A stretch of 64,000 bases of DNA from an uncultured Bacilli bacterium. GTDB lineage: Bacteria; Bacillota_I; Bacilli_A; RF39; UBA660. Below the pieces are notes generated by a model. The model worked only from the letters and a program-made list of their open reading frames with translations. It searched no databases and was not told the DNA's origin. The position numbers and the translations under genes were made by a program. Where the stretch lies: positions 92,127-156,126 of the forward strand of contig CAKOKQ010000002.1 of the NCBI GenBank assembly GCA_934095825.1. Direction: 5' to 3'. Below are positions 53,096 through 62,880 of this stretch, piece after piece (position 1 is the first letter of the stretch; each line of letters opens with the position of its first letter).

Positions 53096-54214
53096 ATGAA
53101 AATAAAATATGAATTACTAAAAGAAGATAAAAAAACCAGAGCGCGACTTGGCCTTATTCACACCAATTATGGCACTTTTGAAACACCTATGTTCATGCCA
53201 GTTGGAACCCAAGCAACAGTAAAAACACTATCACCAGAAGAATTAAAAGCTAACCATGCTGGTATTATCTTAGCAAATACTTATCATTTATGGTTAAGAC
53301 CGGGGGAAGATATTGTTGCTAAGGCGGGTGGACTGCATAAATTTATGAATTGGAATGGACCAATCTTAACCGATTCTGGTGGTTTTCAAGTTTTTTCCTT
53401 AGCTAAAAGAAAAGACATTACTGAAGAAGGTGTTAAATTTAAAAATCAATACAATGGCGATGCCCTGCTTTTAACTCCGGAAAAATCTATTCAGATTCAA
53501 AATAAATTAGACAGTGATATTGCTATGAGTTTTGATGAATGTATTGGTTATCCTGCTACTTATGAATATTGTAAAAATTCCGTTGAAAGAACTCTAAGAT
53601 GGGCTAAGCGTGGTAAAGATGTCTTTAATAATCCTAATCAAAGTTTATTTGGCATTGTTCAAGGCGGTGAATATGAAGATTTGCGCCGTCATTGCGTTGA
53701 AGAATTAGTTAAAATGGATTTTGATGGTTATTCTATCGGCGGTACCAGTGTTGGAGAAGATAAACCAACTCAATATAAAATGGTTCGTTATGCAACCTCT
53801 TATCTTCCTAAAGACAAAGTAAGATATTTAATGGGAGTAGGTGATCCTATCGATATCGTTGAAAATGTCTGCAATGGTGTTGATATTTTTGACTGTGTTT
53901 CCCCAACTAGATTAGCGCGTCATGGTCATGCTTTAACTCGCTATGGTAAAATAAATATTAAAAATGCTAAATATAAAGAAGATTTTACACCGATAGAAGA
54001 AGGTTGTACTTGTTATGCCTGTCAAAACTATACCAAAGCTTACATTAAACATCTAATTAACTGTGAAGAAACTTTTGGGGCTCGTTTACTATCTATTCAT
54101 AATATTCATTATTTAATCAACCTAACCGAGGAATTAAGAAGTGCTATTAAAGAAGATCGTTTATTAGCTTACAGAGAGGAGTTTATTAAAAACTATTATG
54201 GAAACTCTAAGTAA
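53096..54214 (+). CDS. tgt: tRNA-guanine transglycosylase
   Basis: The 372-aa product matches bacterial Tgt: [12 protein letters not shown] with the catalytic region, [53 protein letters not shown] with the nucleophile Asp, and the zinc site [17 protein letters not shown]. It exchanges guanine for preQ1 at position 34 of some tRNAs. No queA gene is adjacent. GAGG precedes the ATG. Confidence 0.97.
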   Translation: MKIKYELLKEDKKTRARLGLIHTNYGTFETPMFMPVGTQATVKTLSPEELKANHAGIILANTYHLWLRPGEDIVAKAGGLHKFMNWNGPILTDSGGFQVFSLAKRKDITEEGVKFKNQYNGDALLLTPEKSIQIQNKLDSDIAMSFDECIGYPATYEYCKNSVERTLRWAKRGKDVFNNPNQSLFGIVQGGEYEDLRRHCVEELVKMDFDGYSIGGTSVGEDKPTQYKMVRYATSYLPKDKVRYLMGVGDPIDIVENVCNGVDIFDCVSPTRLARHGHALTRYGKINIKNAKYKEDFTPIEEGCTCYACQNYTKAYIKHLINCEETFGARLLSIHNIHYLINLTEELRSAIKEDRLLAYREEFIKNYYGNSK

Positions 54215-54506
54215 AATTGTATCAACTATTTTAGTTTTGGCTATGGCCAGTTTAGTAGGCTATAAGAGTTATACGGCTATCAAAAGGGAAAGCGATAGCA
54301 AACTATGGTTAGTTTTAAATAAAAAAGTCGTTGAAAAAGCTCACGACTGTTATTTAGATAAAAAATGTACCAATAAGACAGTTACCCTAGATTATTTAAT
54401 CCAAAATAATTATTTAGAAACCGTTACTAACCCCGTAACTAAAGAAGTTATTAATAAAAATTCTTATGTTAATTTAGATAGTAATGAATTTGTTATTTTA
54501 AATTAA
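54198..54506 (+). CDS. Small signal-anchor protein of unknown function
   Basis: The 102-aa product has one N-terminal membrane helix (about residues 7-24) and a polar C-terminal part with two Cys (CYLDKKC, Cys51 and Cys57) that may form a disulfide outside the cell. It is in the position of yajC after tgt in other Firmicutes, but it lacks the YajC pattern (RPQ). It overlaps tgt by 17 bases; GAGAGGAG lies 16 bases upstream of the ATG, a loose distance. Confidence 0.55.
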   Translation: METLSKIVSTILVLAMASLVGYKSYTAIKRESDSKLWLVLNKKVVEKAHDCYLDKKCTNKTVTLDYLIQNNYLETVTNPVTKEVINKNSYVNLDSNEFVILN

Positions 54507-54569
54507 AATATCATTATTTATCAAATATTAAACTATATTAAGTAAGTTTCAAGACTATTTTTAAATTTC

Positions 54570-54621
54570 AAAGTCATTGAAGAACCTTTGCTTTATAAGC
54601 ATAAGAAACTTTAATGACTTT
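54570..54621. terminator. Hairpin between convergent genes
   Basis: AAAGTCATT (54570-54578) pairs with AATGACTTT (54612-54620). It overlaps the end of the minus-strand gene and can serve both strands. Confidence 0.5.
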
Positions 54622-54982
54622 TACTATCTTTATAATTAATACCAATAGAAGCTGATATAACCGAAATTAATAGAAGAATTCCATAGTAAACAAATCTACT
54701 AAAAGAAAAACTATCTTTAGAAAATAAGCTTAAGAGAAAGAAACATATTAGAATAGCTCCACCTAATTTAAGACCGACCAAATAGCCTTTACTTAAAGCT
54801 TTTTTTCCATTAAAAAAGTTAAGAATAGCAAAACCAATACTCGTTAAAATAAATAAAATTAAGCAATTGACATTATAAGACATACCTGTATATAAATAAA
54901 ATATAGAGCTTAAAAAACTAAGGAGAATTAAATAACTTATAAAAATTGCTATACTTTTAAAATAAAAAGAAACCTTTTCCAT
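54611..54982 (-). CDS. TIGR04086-type four-helix membrane protein
   Basis: The 123-aa product has four membrane helices (about residues 9-30, 37-56, 67-86 and 96-114), with NFFNGKKALSKGYLVGLKLG between 2 and 3. The layout and position close to tgt and DUF421 match the TIGR04086 family (YrzE region in Bacillus). Function unknown. It is divergent from the DUF421 gene. Confidence 0.7.
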   Translation of the reverse strand: MEKVSFYFKSIAIFISYLILLSFLSSIFYLYTGMSYNVNCLILFILTSIGFAILNFFNGKKALSKGYLVGLKLGGAILICFFLLSLFSKDSFSFSRFVYYGILLLISVISASIGINYKDSKSH

Positions 54983-55049
54983 ACCATCACCTAATAAAAT
55001 ATATGTTTAAAATCAATGAAAATTACTCATAATATAGATGGTGATAAGT

Positions 55050-55700
55050 ATGGACTTAGTAATAATTACTTTAAAAACAGTCTTTTTTTACTTTTTTATT
55101 TTGATTTCCTACCGTATCATGGGTAAAAGAGAAATAGGGCAATTAGGGACGACTGATTTGATAGTTTCTATTTTAATTGCCGAATTAGTAGCTATTTCTA
55201 TTGAAAATTTTAATGATACTATTTTAAATACGGTTATTCCCATAGGCGTTTTAGTTATTATGGAAGTTTTTTTGGCTTACCTTTCCATAAAATCTAAAAA
55301 AGTGCGTTCTTTTTTAGATGGTAAACCATCTTTAATTATAAGTGACGGTAAAATTAATTATAAAGAAATGGTTAAATCCCGCTACTCAATAGATGATTTA
55401 TTATTTCAACTTAGACAAAATAGTATTAAGAGTATTGAAGAAATAGAATATGCCTTTTTGGAGCCTAATGGTAAACTATCAATGTTTCCTTATAACCCTT
55501 GGAAATTAAAATCAGCTTATCCAATGGCCTTAATAATCGATGGTGTTATACAAGAAGATACCTTAATACACATAAATAAAAGTAAAGATTGGCTTTTAGA
55601 AAATTTACATCAAAGTAGCTTGGGAGTTAGTGATGTTTTCTATGCTTTTTATAAAAAACATAAGATTTATATCATTTTAAATAAAGATATTAATAAATAA
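55050..55700 (+). CDS. DUF421 (YetF/YrbG-type) membrane protein
   Basis: The 216-aa product has three membrane helices followed by a soluble DUF421 domain with MGKREIGQLGTTDLIVSILIAEL, LDGKPSLIISDGKINYKEMVKSR and YAFLEPNGKLSMFP. The family is linked to spore or envelope functions (YetF, YrbG), and this position near tgt matches Bacillus yrbG. I use ATG 55050 after GGTGAT. The precise function is not known. Confidence 0.85.
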   Translation: MDLVIITLKTVFFYFFILISYRIMGKREIGQLGTTDLIVSILIAELVAISIENFNDTILNTVIPIGVLVIMEVFLAYLSIKSKKVRSFLDGKPSLIISDGKINYKEMVKSRYSIDDLLFQLRQNSIKSIEEIEYAFLEPNGKLSMFPYNPWKLKSAYPMALIIDGVIQEDTLIHINKSKDWLLENLHQSSLGVSDVFYAFYKKHKIYIILNKDINK

Positions 55701-55827
55701 TAGTTTTTACCAGCCTAAAAACTTCACAAATAGCAACTTTTATATTGCACTTTAAAATAAAATGTGTGATAATATGCCTTTATGAATGTTTTTTTGACTA
55801 ACATAAAATTACAGGAAGTGGGAATAT

Positions 55828-56541
55828 ATGCGTAAGTTAGATTTAAAAGAATTTTATCAGGAGCCAAGTATCATCGTGAGTAAAAATGGCAATTACTCCT
55901 TTGGCGCCACGGGTTTAATAACCTTAGAACAATTTATTACAATCCATAATCTACCAGCTTTAGATGAGTTTGGAAAACTAGTAGAAGGATTGGGGTATCA
56001 TTATGATACAATGGATGCTATCATTTGTACCATTTTTAATCACCCTTTACCAAGTGATGTTAAAATGCTTGAAGAGTTTGCAAGTGAAGTATTAACAGAT
56101 ACTCATAAAAATTATATTAAAATTCATTTTATTAATGAAAAAGAAAATGGAAAAGTTTCCAAGCTCGCTTATATATTTATACCGGCTTATATAAGCTTTA
56201 GACAGTATGATTATTTGCGTCAGCTTGATGAAGAATTAAAAGAATTAAATTTTGAAGGAATGAATATTGAGGTAAATACATGTATAACTAATTATAATCC
56301 AACCTCGGGAAAAGAAATTCAGAATCTAAGAACTAATTGCAATGATTTTGTTCCATTGGGAGATATGCTTAATTATATGATGGTAAAAAGGTTAGTTGTT
56401 CCTAATGAAAAGTTATTCATTTTAAACGCAAAAGGAGAAGAAAAAATATTGAGTGCCTATCTATATGGCAAAGACATTGAAGACTTTAGTAGAAAAAGAG
56501 CAATTACCAATAAAATAAATAGCGAAACTGAGGAAAAATAA
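55828..56541 (+). CDS. Unknown 237-aa protein
   Basis: The product has no signal or membrane segment. It has a mixed alpha/beta composition with VSKNGNYSFGATGLITLEQF near residue 18 and a C-terminal helical stretch. No family recognised. AGGAAGTGGG precedes the ATG. It lies between a DUF421 gene and mutS. Confidence 0.6.
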   Translation: MRKLDLKEFYQEPSIIVSKNGNYSFGATGLITLEQFITIHNLPALDEFGKLVEGLGYHYDTMDAIICTIFNHPLPSDVKMLEEFASEVLTDTHKNYIKIHFINEKENGKVSKLAYIFIPAYISFRQYDYLRQLDEELKELNFEGMNIEVNTCITNYNPTSGKEIQNLRTNCNDFVPLGDMLNYMMVKRLVVPNEKLFILNAKGEEKILSAYLYGKDIEDFSRKRAITNKINSETEEK

Positions 56542-56702
56542 AAGCTTTGGAAAAATAAAACAATTCAAATTATTTATTTTAGGATTAAACTTTTTTGATG
56601 AAGATCAAATTTTTTCTTTAAGATAAAGATTTTTTTAAACATTGCCGATATAACATGGACTTTAAATACTAAATTTGATACAATAAGTCTCGTGATGTAC
56701 TG

Positions 56703-59279
56703 ATGAAGAGAAATGAAGTAAAGTATGAAGAATTAAGTCCAATGATGCAACAGTATTTGGATATTAAAAATAAGCATTTAGAAGAATTGTTATTTTATCG
56801 TATTGGCGATTTTTATGAATTATTTTTTGAAGATGGCGAAACAGCAGCAAGAGAATTAGAACTTACCTTGACAGGAAAAAATGCCGGTTTAAGTGAGCGT
56901 ATACCCATGTGTGGTGTACCTTTTCATTCTGTTAAACCTTATATTGAAAAATTGATTGATAAAGGTTACAAGGTTGCTATATGTGAACAGTTAGAAGATC
57001 CTAAGACAACCAAAGGGATGGTAAAAAGAGGGGTTATCCAAGTAATTAGTAAAGGAACTTTAACCGATTATGAGATGATGAGACCTAAAGACAATAATTA
57101 TATTGCTAGTGTTCTTGATTATGGCAATGTTTATATTCTAACTTATGCCGATATTTCAACTGGTGAATGTATGGTTAGTCAGATTAAACATGATAATGAT
57201 TCCTTATTAAGTGAAATAATTAATTTAGGTATTAAAGAAGTAATCTTAGTTGATAATAGTAACCTTTCTTTAATTCAAATTTTAAAAAATAATTATGGCA
57301 TTGAAATTTCTTATAGTAATCATTACTTAGAAGATGATTACTCATATCTTTATAAAGATTTAGATGATAAGTTTATTACGGGGTTAAAACACTTGTTTTA
57401 TTATCTTGTTGTTACTAATATGAAAGATATTTCTAATATTCGGGAAATAAATATTATTGACAAAGATAAATATTTAAATATGGACATTCATACCGTCCGT
57501 AACCTTGAATTATTTGAAACTATCCGATTAAAAGAAAGAACATACAGTTTATTATGGCTTTTAGATAAATGCAAGACAGCAATGGGTTCGCGTAAATTAA
57601 AAAGCTGGTTATTGCATCCTTTAAAAGATATTGAAGAATTAAATAAAAGATATGATGCGATTGAAAAAATCAATACAGAATTTATTATTAAAGATGAGCT
57701 TCGCGAATACTTATATCAAGTTTATGACTTGCAAAGGCTTTGTGGTAAATTAATTTCCGGTAATCTAAATGCTAGGGATTTATTGCAGATTAAGAAAAGT
57801 TTAGGCATTTTACCAAGTATCATTGACGATGTTAAAAAGTTGGGCTTTAATTATGAATTAGATCCTAATACAGAAGTTTATAATCTCTTAGAACAAGCTG
57901 TTTTTGAAAATCCACCGGTTACAGTAAGAGAAGGTTCTCTAATTAAATCAGGCTATAATAAAGAATTAGACGAACTACGCAGTATTAGAAGTGGCGGTAA
58001 AGAGTTTATTGCTTCTTTTGAAGAAACACTAAAAGAAGAGACGGGGATTAAAAATTTAAAAGTTGGCTATAATAAGATATTTGGCTATTATATTGAAGTA
58101 TCTAAAGGCCAAAGTAAAATGGTTATGGAAGACTTTGGCTGGGAACGCCGTCAAACTTTAACTAATTGTGAGCGCTTTATTTCACCTGCTTTAAAGGAAA
58201 AAGAAGCTTTAATTTTAAATGCTGAAGAGCGTATAATTGATTTGGAATATAATTTATTTAATGAATTAAAAGATAAAGTAAAAGAACATATCTTTAGCTT
58301 AAAAAAAGACGCTGAAATCTTAAGTGAGATTGATTGTTTGATTTCTCTTGCCGTTTGTGCTGAGGAATATAACCTAGTAAGACCAACTTTAACTGAAAAT
58401 GCCGAAATTAAAATAAAAGATGGGCGCCACCCCGTAGTTGAGGCTGTAAGTAACGGTTTATATGTACCAAATGACTGTGTGATGGCAGAAAATGTTAATA
58501 CACTTTTAATAACGGGTCCAAACATGAGTGGTAAATCAACTTTTATGCGTCAGCTGGCTATTATTATTATTATGGCACAGACTGGTTCTTTTGTTCCAGC
58601 AAAAAAAGCTACTTTGCCAATTATTGATAAGATTTTTACCCGTATTGGAGCCTCTGATGATTTAGTTAGTGGCGAGTCGACATTTATGGTGGAAATGAAA
58701 GAAGCTTGTAATGCGATAACTAATGCTACTTCTAATTCGTTAATTCTTTTTGATGAGTTAGGTCGTGGTACAGCAACCTATGATGGTATGAGCCTAGCGC
58801 AAGCAATTTTAGAATATATTAGTAAAAATATTAAATGTAAAACTTTATTTTCAACCCATTATCACGAGTTAACATCATTAGCTAATGAAATTAAAACTAT
58901 TAAAAATGTCCATGTTGAAGCTCACGAAGAAAATGGTACGGTTACATTTTTACATAAAGTAAGCAACGGTCCTATTGATAAATCTTATGGTATTCATGTT
59001 GCTAGACTTGCCAAAATGCCAGAAGAATTACTTAAACGCGCTACGGCAATTTTAAAAGAATACGAAGACTCTGATAACAAAACCAATACTAAACAAGTTA
59101 GTTTGTTTGATTTAGTTGAAGAAGAGAAAAAAGACACAGTTAAAGAACAGGAAACTCTTTATACCCAAACTAATGAAAACCAAGAAGTGATAACCGAAAT
59201 TACTAATCTAAACCTTGATAATTTACGACCAATAGATGCTTTAAATGAGTTATATAAATTAAAAGATTTAATGAAATAG
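56703..59279 (+). CDS. mutS: DNA mismatch repair protein MutS
   Basis: The 858-aa product has the mismatch-binding domain (MMQQYLDIK, FYRIGDFYELFFEDGE with the Phe-x-Glu that stacks on mismatches), connector, lever and clamp domains, and the ATPase with GPNMSGKST from residue 605, FMVEMKEACNAI, LFDELGRGTATYDG and FSTHYHEL. It recognises mispairs and recruits MutL. The ATG follows GTGAT, an extended Shine-Dalgarno. Its partner mutL is 28 kb away at 26983. Confidence 0.97.
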   Translation: MKRNEVKYEELSPMMQQYLDIKNKHLEELLFYRIGDFYELFFEDGETAARELELTLTGKNAGLSERIPMCGVPFHSVKPYIEKLIDKGYKVAICEQLEDPKTTKGMVKRGVIQVISKGTLTDYEMMRPKDNNYIASVLDYGNVYILTYADISTGECMVSQIKHDNDSLLSEIINLGIKEVILVDNSNLSLIQILKNNYGIEISYSNHYLEDDYSYLYKDLDDKFITGLKHLFYYLVVTNMKDISNIREINIIDKDKYLNMDIHTVRNLELFETIRLKERTYSLLWLLDKCKTAMGSRKLKSWLLHPLKDIEELNKRYDAIEKINTEFIIKDELREYLYQVYDLQRLCGKLISGNLNARDLLQIKKSLGILPSIIDDVKKLGFNYELDPNTEVYNLLEQAVFENPPVTVREGSLIKSGYNKELDELRSIRSGGKEFIASFEETLKEETGIKNLKVGYNKIFGYYIEVSKGQSKMVMEDFGWERRQTLTNCERFISPALKEKEALILNAEERIIDLEYNLFNELKDKVKEHIFSLKKDAEILSEIDCLISLAVCAEEYNLVRPTLTENAEIKIKDGRHPVVEAVSNGLYVPNDCVMAENVNTLLITGPNMSGKSTFMRQLAIIIIMAQTGSFVPAKKATLPIIDKIFTRIGASDDLVSGESTFMVEMKEACNAITNATSNSLILFDELGRGTATYDGMSLAQAILEYISKNIKCKTLFSTHYHELTSLANEIKTIKNVHVEAHEENGTVTFLHKVSNGPIDKSYGIHVARLAKMPEELLKRATAILKEYEDSDNKTNTKQVSLFDLVEEEKKDTVKEQETLYTQTNENQEVITEITNLNLDNLRPIDALNELYKLKDLMK

Positions 59280-59318
59280 TTATAAAATTTTAGAAATAAT
59301 ATGTTATAGTATAGAAAG

Positions 59319-59351
59319 AAAGGAATTAATCATTAAGATTAAGAAATATAT
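59319..59351 (+). promoter_or_regulatory. Shine-Dalgarno separated from the start by a hairpin (nusB)
   Basis: AAAGGAA (59319-59325) is directly followed by TTAATC (59326-59331), loop ATTAA, GATTAA (59337-59342); nine bases then lead to ATG 59352. The architecture is the same as at 41148-41191. Confidence 0.45.
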
Positions 59352-59744
59352 ATGAAATCAAGAAGTGAATTAAGAGAAAAAATCATGGTAATTTTATACC
59401 AAATTGATATAAATAGAAGTCAACATATTGATTATAATGTTGAAGAAATAATTAGTAGTAATTTAGATATTGATAATGAATTTGTAAGAGATATTGTTTA
59501 CGGCGTTATAACTTATGAAGACGAAATTGTTAGTATTGCTAATAAGTATATGAAAAATTGGGATATAAGCCGTATTGATAAAACTGGTGCAGCTATTTTA
59601 AAGATGGCTATCTATGAATTAAAATATACTGATACTCCTCATATTGTTGTGATTAATGAAGCTGTTGAATTAGCTAAAAAATATTCTGATGATGCTGTTC
59701 GTAAAATTATTAATGCTGTTTTAGATAAAATGATAAAAGAGTGA
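59352..59744 (+). CDS. nusB: Transcription antitermination factor NusB
   Basis: The 130-aa product is all-helical and has the NusB pattern (LREKIMVILYQIDINR at the start, ISRIDKTGAAILKMAIYELKY, VVINEAVELAKKYSDD). NusB with NusE/S10 supports antitermination on rRNA operons. It precedes xseA by 4 bases. Confidence 0.93.
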   Translation: MKSRSELREKIMVILYQIDINRSQHIDYNVEEIISSNLDIDNEFVRDIVYGVITYEDEIVSIANKYMKNWDISRIDKTGAAILKMAIYELKYTDTPHIVVINEAVELAKKYSDDAVRKIINAVLDKMIKE

Positions 59745-59748
59745 TGAT

Positions 59749-61023
59749 ATGGATATCAAATATATAACAATCTCTGATTTAAATCGTTATATAAAAGCTA
59801 AATTTGATATCGATTCTAATCTTAATAATGTCTATTTAAAGGGGGAAATTTCTAACTTTAAACACCATACCCGTGGTCATTTCTATTTTACATTAAAAGA
59901 TGAAAATTCGCGCCTTTCTGCCGTAATGTTTAATTTTAATGCTTCTAAAGTAGGTTTTGAGCCAGAAGATGGTATGAAAGTTTTAGTTAGTGGGCGTATT
60001 AGCGTTTATGAAGCCACTGGCTCTTATCAAATTTATGTTAATACAATGGAAATGGATGGTATAGGAAACCTTTATTTAGAATTTGAAAAACTAAAGAAAA
60101 AGTTAGCCAGTGAAGGTTTATTTAACCCTGAACATAAAAAGCCTATACCTAAATACCCTAAAACCATTGGTATCATTACGGCTCCAACTGGGGCGGCCAT
60201 TAGAGATATTTTAAGTACAATTAAAAGAAGATATCCGATTGCTAAAACTATTCTTTTTCCAGCTTTAGTTCAAGGAGAAGGAGCTAAAGAATCAGTTACT
60301 AGACAATTAAAAAAAGCCCAAGAATATGATTTAGATGTTATTATTTGTGGTCGTGGCGGTGGTTCCATCGAAGATTTATGGTGTTTTAATGAAGAAATGG
60401 TAGCAAGAGCCATTTACGAATCCAAAATACCAGTTATCAGTGCCGTTGGTCACGAAATAGATTTTACGATTGCTGATTTTGTTGCTGATTTGAGAGCACC
60501 AACTCCAACTGGCGCTGCCGAAATGGCGGTTCCCAATATTACCGATTTAAATAATTTATTTAATCAATTAAAAATTAGAGCTACAAAAGCTATTCAAAAT
60601 AAAATTGATGGAACCGAAAATCGTTTAAAAACTCTAACTAGCAAGCAAATTTTAAAAAATCCTTTAAGTATTTATGAGATAAAAGAACAGCGTCTAGATA
60701 ATCTTTTAGACCGCTTGCAACTTTTTATTGCTAATAAACTAAAAGAAGATAACTTAAGGTATCATAAAATTATAGATAATAAATTATTAAAAGAACCAAC
60801 CAAAATTTTAGAAAATAAAGAATATCAATTTAATATTTTATTAAAAACTGTAACTATTTTAAATCCAATGAAACTTTTAGACAGTGGCTACAGTATTGTT
60901 AAAAACAAAAACGAGGTAATTACTAGCGTCAAACTAGTTAATGTAGATGATGTCATTAATATCGCTCTTAAAGATGGAACGATAGATGCCAAAGTAGTAA
61001 GTAAGGAGACCAAAAATGACTAA
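59749..61023 (+). CDS. xseA: Exodeoxyribonuclease VII large subunit
   Basis: The 424-aa product has the N-terminal OB fold (NVYLKGEISNFKHHTRGHFYF), the conserved GIITAPTGAAIRDIL and GRGGGSIEDLWCFNEE, HEIDFTIADFVADLRAPTPT and a C-terminal coiled coil. With XseB it degrades single-stranded DNA to oligonucleotides. The ribosome-binding site is GAGTGATGAT. xseB overlaps its end by 8 bases. Confidence 0.95.
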   Translation: MDIKYITISDLNRYIKAKFDIDSNLNNVYLKGEISNFKHHTRGHFYFTLKDENSRLSAVMFNFNASKVGFEPEDGMKVLVSGRISVYEATGSYQIYVNTMEMDGIGNLYLEFEKLKKKLASEGLFNPEHKKPIPKYPKTIGIITAPTGAAIRDILSTIKRRYPIAKTILFPALVQGEGAKESVTRQLKKAQEYDLDVIICGRGGGSIEDLWCFNEEMVARAIYESKIPVISAVGHEIDFTIADFVADLRAPTPTGAAEMAVPNITDLNNLFNQLKIRATKAIQNKIDGTENRLKTLTSKQILKNPLSIYEIKEQRLDNLLDRLQLFIANKLKEDNLRYHKIIDNKLLKEPTKILENKEYQFNILLKTVTILNPMKLLDSGYSIVKNKNEVITSVKLVNVDDVINIALKDGTIDAKVVSKETKND

Positions 61024-61249
61024 GAATGAAAAAACATTTGAAGAAAATTTATTAGAATTAGAAAATATCGTTAAAGAATTAGAAGCAGGCAATGTTGATT
61101 TAGATAAAGCTATTTCTAAATACAGTGAAGCTATGCAACTAGCTAAAATTTGTGGTGATAAATTAAATAACGCCAAAGAAAGTATCAACAAAATTTTAAC
61201 TGAAAATAATACATTAGAAGACTTTAGTATTGAAGAAAATAAAAACTAA
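61016..61249 (+). CDS. xseB: Exodeoxyribonuclease VII small subunit
   Basis: The 77-aa helical product has TFEENLLELENIVKELEAG then DKAISKYSEAMQLAK, the XseB signature. It overlaps xseA and is followed by a terminator, which ends the nusB-xseAB operon. Confidence 0.92.
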   Translation: MTKNEKTFEENLLELENIVKELEAGNVDLDKAISKYSEAMQLAKICGDKLNNAKESINKILTENNTLEDFSIEENKN

Positions 61250-61257
61250 ATAAATTT

Positions 61258-61287
61258 AGTCGCACTTTAATAGTGGGGCTTTTTTTT
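61258..61287 (+). terminator. Terminator of nusB-xseAB
   Basis: AGTCGCACT (61258-61266) pairs with AGTGGGGCT (61272-61280), with a wobble pair and one mismatch, then T. Confidence 0.7.
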
Positions 61288-61301
61288 ACCATATATTTCC
61301 A

Positions 61302-61330
61302 CCATAAAGAAAATTAACATTACCATACTA
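61302..61330 (+). promoter_or_regulatory. Candidate sigma-G/F promoter of spoIVB
   Basis: CCATA (61302-61306) and CATACTA (61324-61330) are 17 bases apart, near the forespore consensus (GHATR and CATNHTA). The start point would fall at the GGTGA Shine-Dalgarno, so the leader would be extremely short; tentative. Confidence 0.45.
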
Positions 61331-61345
61331 TTAATGGTGAAGTGT

Positions 61346-61813
61346 ATGAAGAAAATAATAAAAAATATAAATATCTTTTTACTGTTATGGTTAATGCCTA
61401 CTTTAGTTTTAGCTTATTCTAATGAAGTTATTTTGGGTGGGCAAAATGTCGGGATATCCATTAATAGTAAAGGAGTCCTAGTCGTTGGTTTTTACAAGGT
61501 TAATAATATTTATAATGGTAGTCATCTTTTAGTGGGGGATTATATTATAAAAGTTAATAATGAAGATGTTGCCAACATTAAAGATTTAGTAAGTAAAATT
61601 GAAAAATATGCTACTAATGACGAAGTAGAAATTACTTACTCGCGTAATAATAAAGAATACACAACAAAATTAAAATTAGAAAAGAATAATAATTCTTATA
61701 AAACAGGGATTTATGTTAAGGATAACCTACTTGGAAATGGTACCTTAACCTATATTGATCCCGAAACTAAAATATATGGTGCCTTGGGCCATCGTAGACA
61801 ACATTGGCGATAG
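61346..61813 (+). pseudogene. spoIVB: SpoIVB serine peptidase, N-terminal part, interrupted after catalytic His
   Basis: The open frame of 155 codons has a signal anchor (about residues 5-23), the region VILGGQNVGISINSKGVLVVGFY, a PDZ domain (about residues 57-113: HLLVGDYIIKVNNEDVANI) and then GNGTLTYIDPETKIYGALGH, which matches SpoIVB up to its catalytic His (residue 149). After that the homology stops: RRQHWR then TAG. The remaining half, with the catalytic Ser (GDSGSP-type), is not in the window. In sporulation SpoIVB, released by the forespore, triggers sigma-K processing. I start at ATG 61346 after GGTGA. Intact only if the following element is excised. Confidence 0.85.
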
Positions 61814-61924
61814 TAGAGAAAAATAAGTAAATGTAGACAATCCAATGAAGATAAATAAATACTCATATAATTAAATAAAGCCTTTATTTTAAGGCATTTG
61901 AAGAAGAATGGAGATTTAATTAAT

Positions 61925-62725
61925 ATGGGAATTTTATCTAATAGAACGAGAAGTTTGTTTGGCAATGTTCCTTATGTAATTCAAAAAAGAATTTGCAAAT
62001 GGAATAAAATGAATAATTTAAAAAATAAGAAGATTTTAATAGTTGATGACAAAGATGGTCACATTGGTTTGTGTCCTTTGAGATATGGAATTCATGTTGA
62101 TATATATGAATTAAATAATATTTTTGTTAATGGTGGAAGTATGGAAGTGCCAGTAAATATACCCGATACTACGGACTACATATTTGCTGAAAGGTCTGTT
62201 AAAGGTTTAAGAGAAAGAATTAATATAGAATTTATAAATACACCCTATGAAGTACAAATTAAAAACTATTATGCAGTAGATGAATTTAAGGAATATGAAT
62301 ATGTTATTGCCTGTAGAAGTTTATCTAGAATAGAAAACAAACAATATAGTATGGATTATAAAATAAATAAATTGAAATCTAATGTTAAAAAAGATGGATA
62401 TATATACATAGAATATTATGTTGCACTTAAGGATGATGATTTTAAAAGTTATCCTGAAAATGAATTTTTAAGAAAGGACGAAATATTAAAATATTTTCCA
62501 GAAACTGAGTGGAATGTTTTTAGAAATGAATACGAGATAGTTGAAGATAATTTAACTCCTTTTAATAGAGAAAAAAAACAAGTTGTTATTGGATATTTTG
62601 ATGCAAGAAAAAAACCGTCTAAACCTAAAATTGTTAGAAAAAAGATTGAAAAGAAAACAATAGTTAAAAATGGTAATGTTATAAAAGTAAATCATAATTA
62701 TACAATTAATGGGTGTGTAAGATGA
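61925..62725 (+). CDS. Putative class I SAM methyltransferase-like protein
   Basis: The 266-aa product has a Rossmann-like order: KKILIVDDKDGHIGLCPLRYG (motif I-like), VDIYELNN, EYEYVIACRSLSRIE, VKKDGYIYIEYYV and then a C-terminal ELxxYFPETEWNVF-type strand and helix. Motif I is not the canonical GxGxG, so an active methyltransferase is doubtful. The C-terminus is basic (KPSKPKIVRKKIEKK), which could bind nucleic acid. I use ATG 61925 with GGAG upstream at a longish distance; a TTG at 61898 is the alternative. It overlaps the next small gene by ATGA. First gene of the spoIVB insertion. Confidence 0.5.
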   Translation: MGILSNRTRSLFGNVPYVIQKRICKWNKMNNLKNKKILIVDDKDGHIGLCPLRYGIHVDIYELNNIFVNGGSMEVPVNIPDTTDYIFAERSVKGLRERINIEFINTPYEVQIKNYYAVDEFKEYEYVIACRSLSRIENKQYSMDYKINKLKSNVKKDGYIYIEYYVALKDDDFKSYPENEFLRKDEILKYFPETEWNVFRNEYEIVEDNLTPFNREKKQVVIGYFDARKKPSKPKIVRKKIEKKTIVKNGNVIKVNHNYTINGCVR

Positions 62726-62880
62726 AAAAAATTAATTATATTGTAGAATGTGATACTACTAAACTTAATAAAAAATTAAATACTGATTCAAAATATTTAG
62801 AAAAACAACTGTCTTTGATAATTTTAAAAAGAAGGGAGTTAAGATGTTATGAGAACTGCAAAGCAAATACAAAACATTAA
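62722..62880 (+). CDS. 52-aa basic peptide gene in the recombinase operon
   Basis: The frame starts at an ATG that overlaps the stop of the upstream gene (ATGA) and ends at 62880, overlapping the recombinase start by 32 bases. It encodes MKKINYIVECDTTKLNKKLN and then a Leu/Lys-rich helix ending in CYENCKANTKH. Tight overlaps on both sides suggest that it is translated. Possible small recombination accessory protein; this is only inferred from position. Confidence 0.5.
   Translation: MKKINYIVECDTTKLNKKLNTDSKYLEKQLSLIILKRRELRCYENCKANTKH

Noticed and set aside
58151..58525. Minus-strand frame opposite mutS
   Set aside because: Shadow of the mutS frame, no family pattern.
26983..59279. Separation of mutS from mutL as unusual
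   Set aside because: The two genes are split in many bacteria; ordinary variation.
61258..61287. Possible attenuator controlling spoIVB
   Set aside because: The stem with T run is a simple terminator of xseB; nothing indicates an alternative fold.
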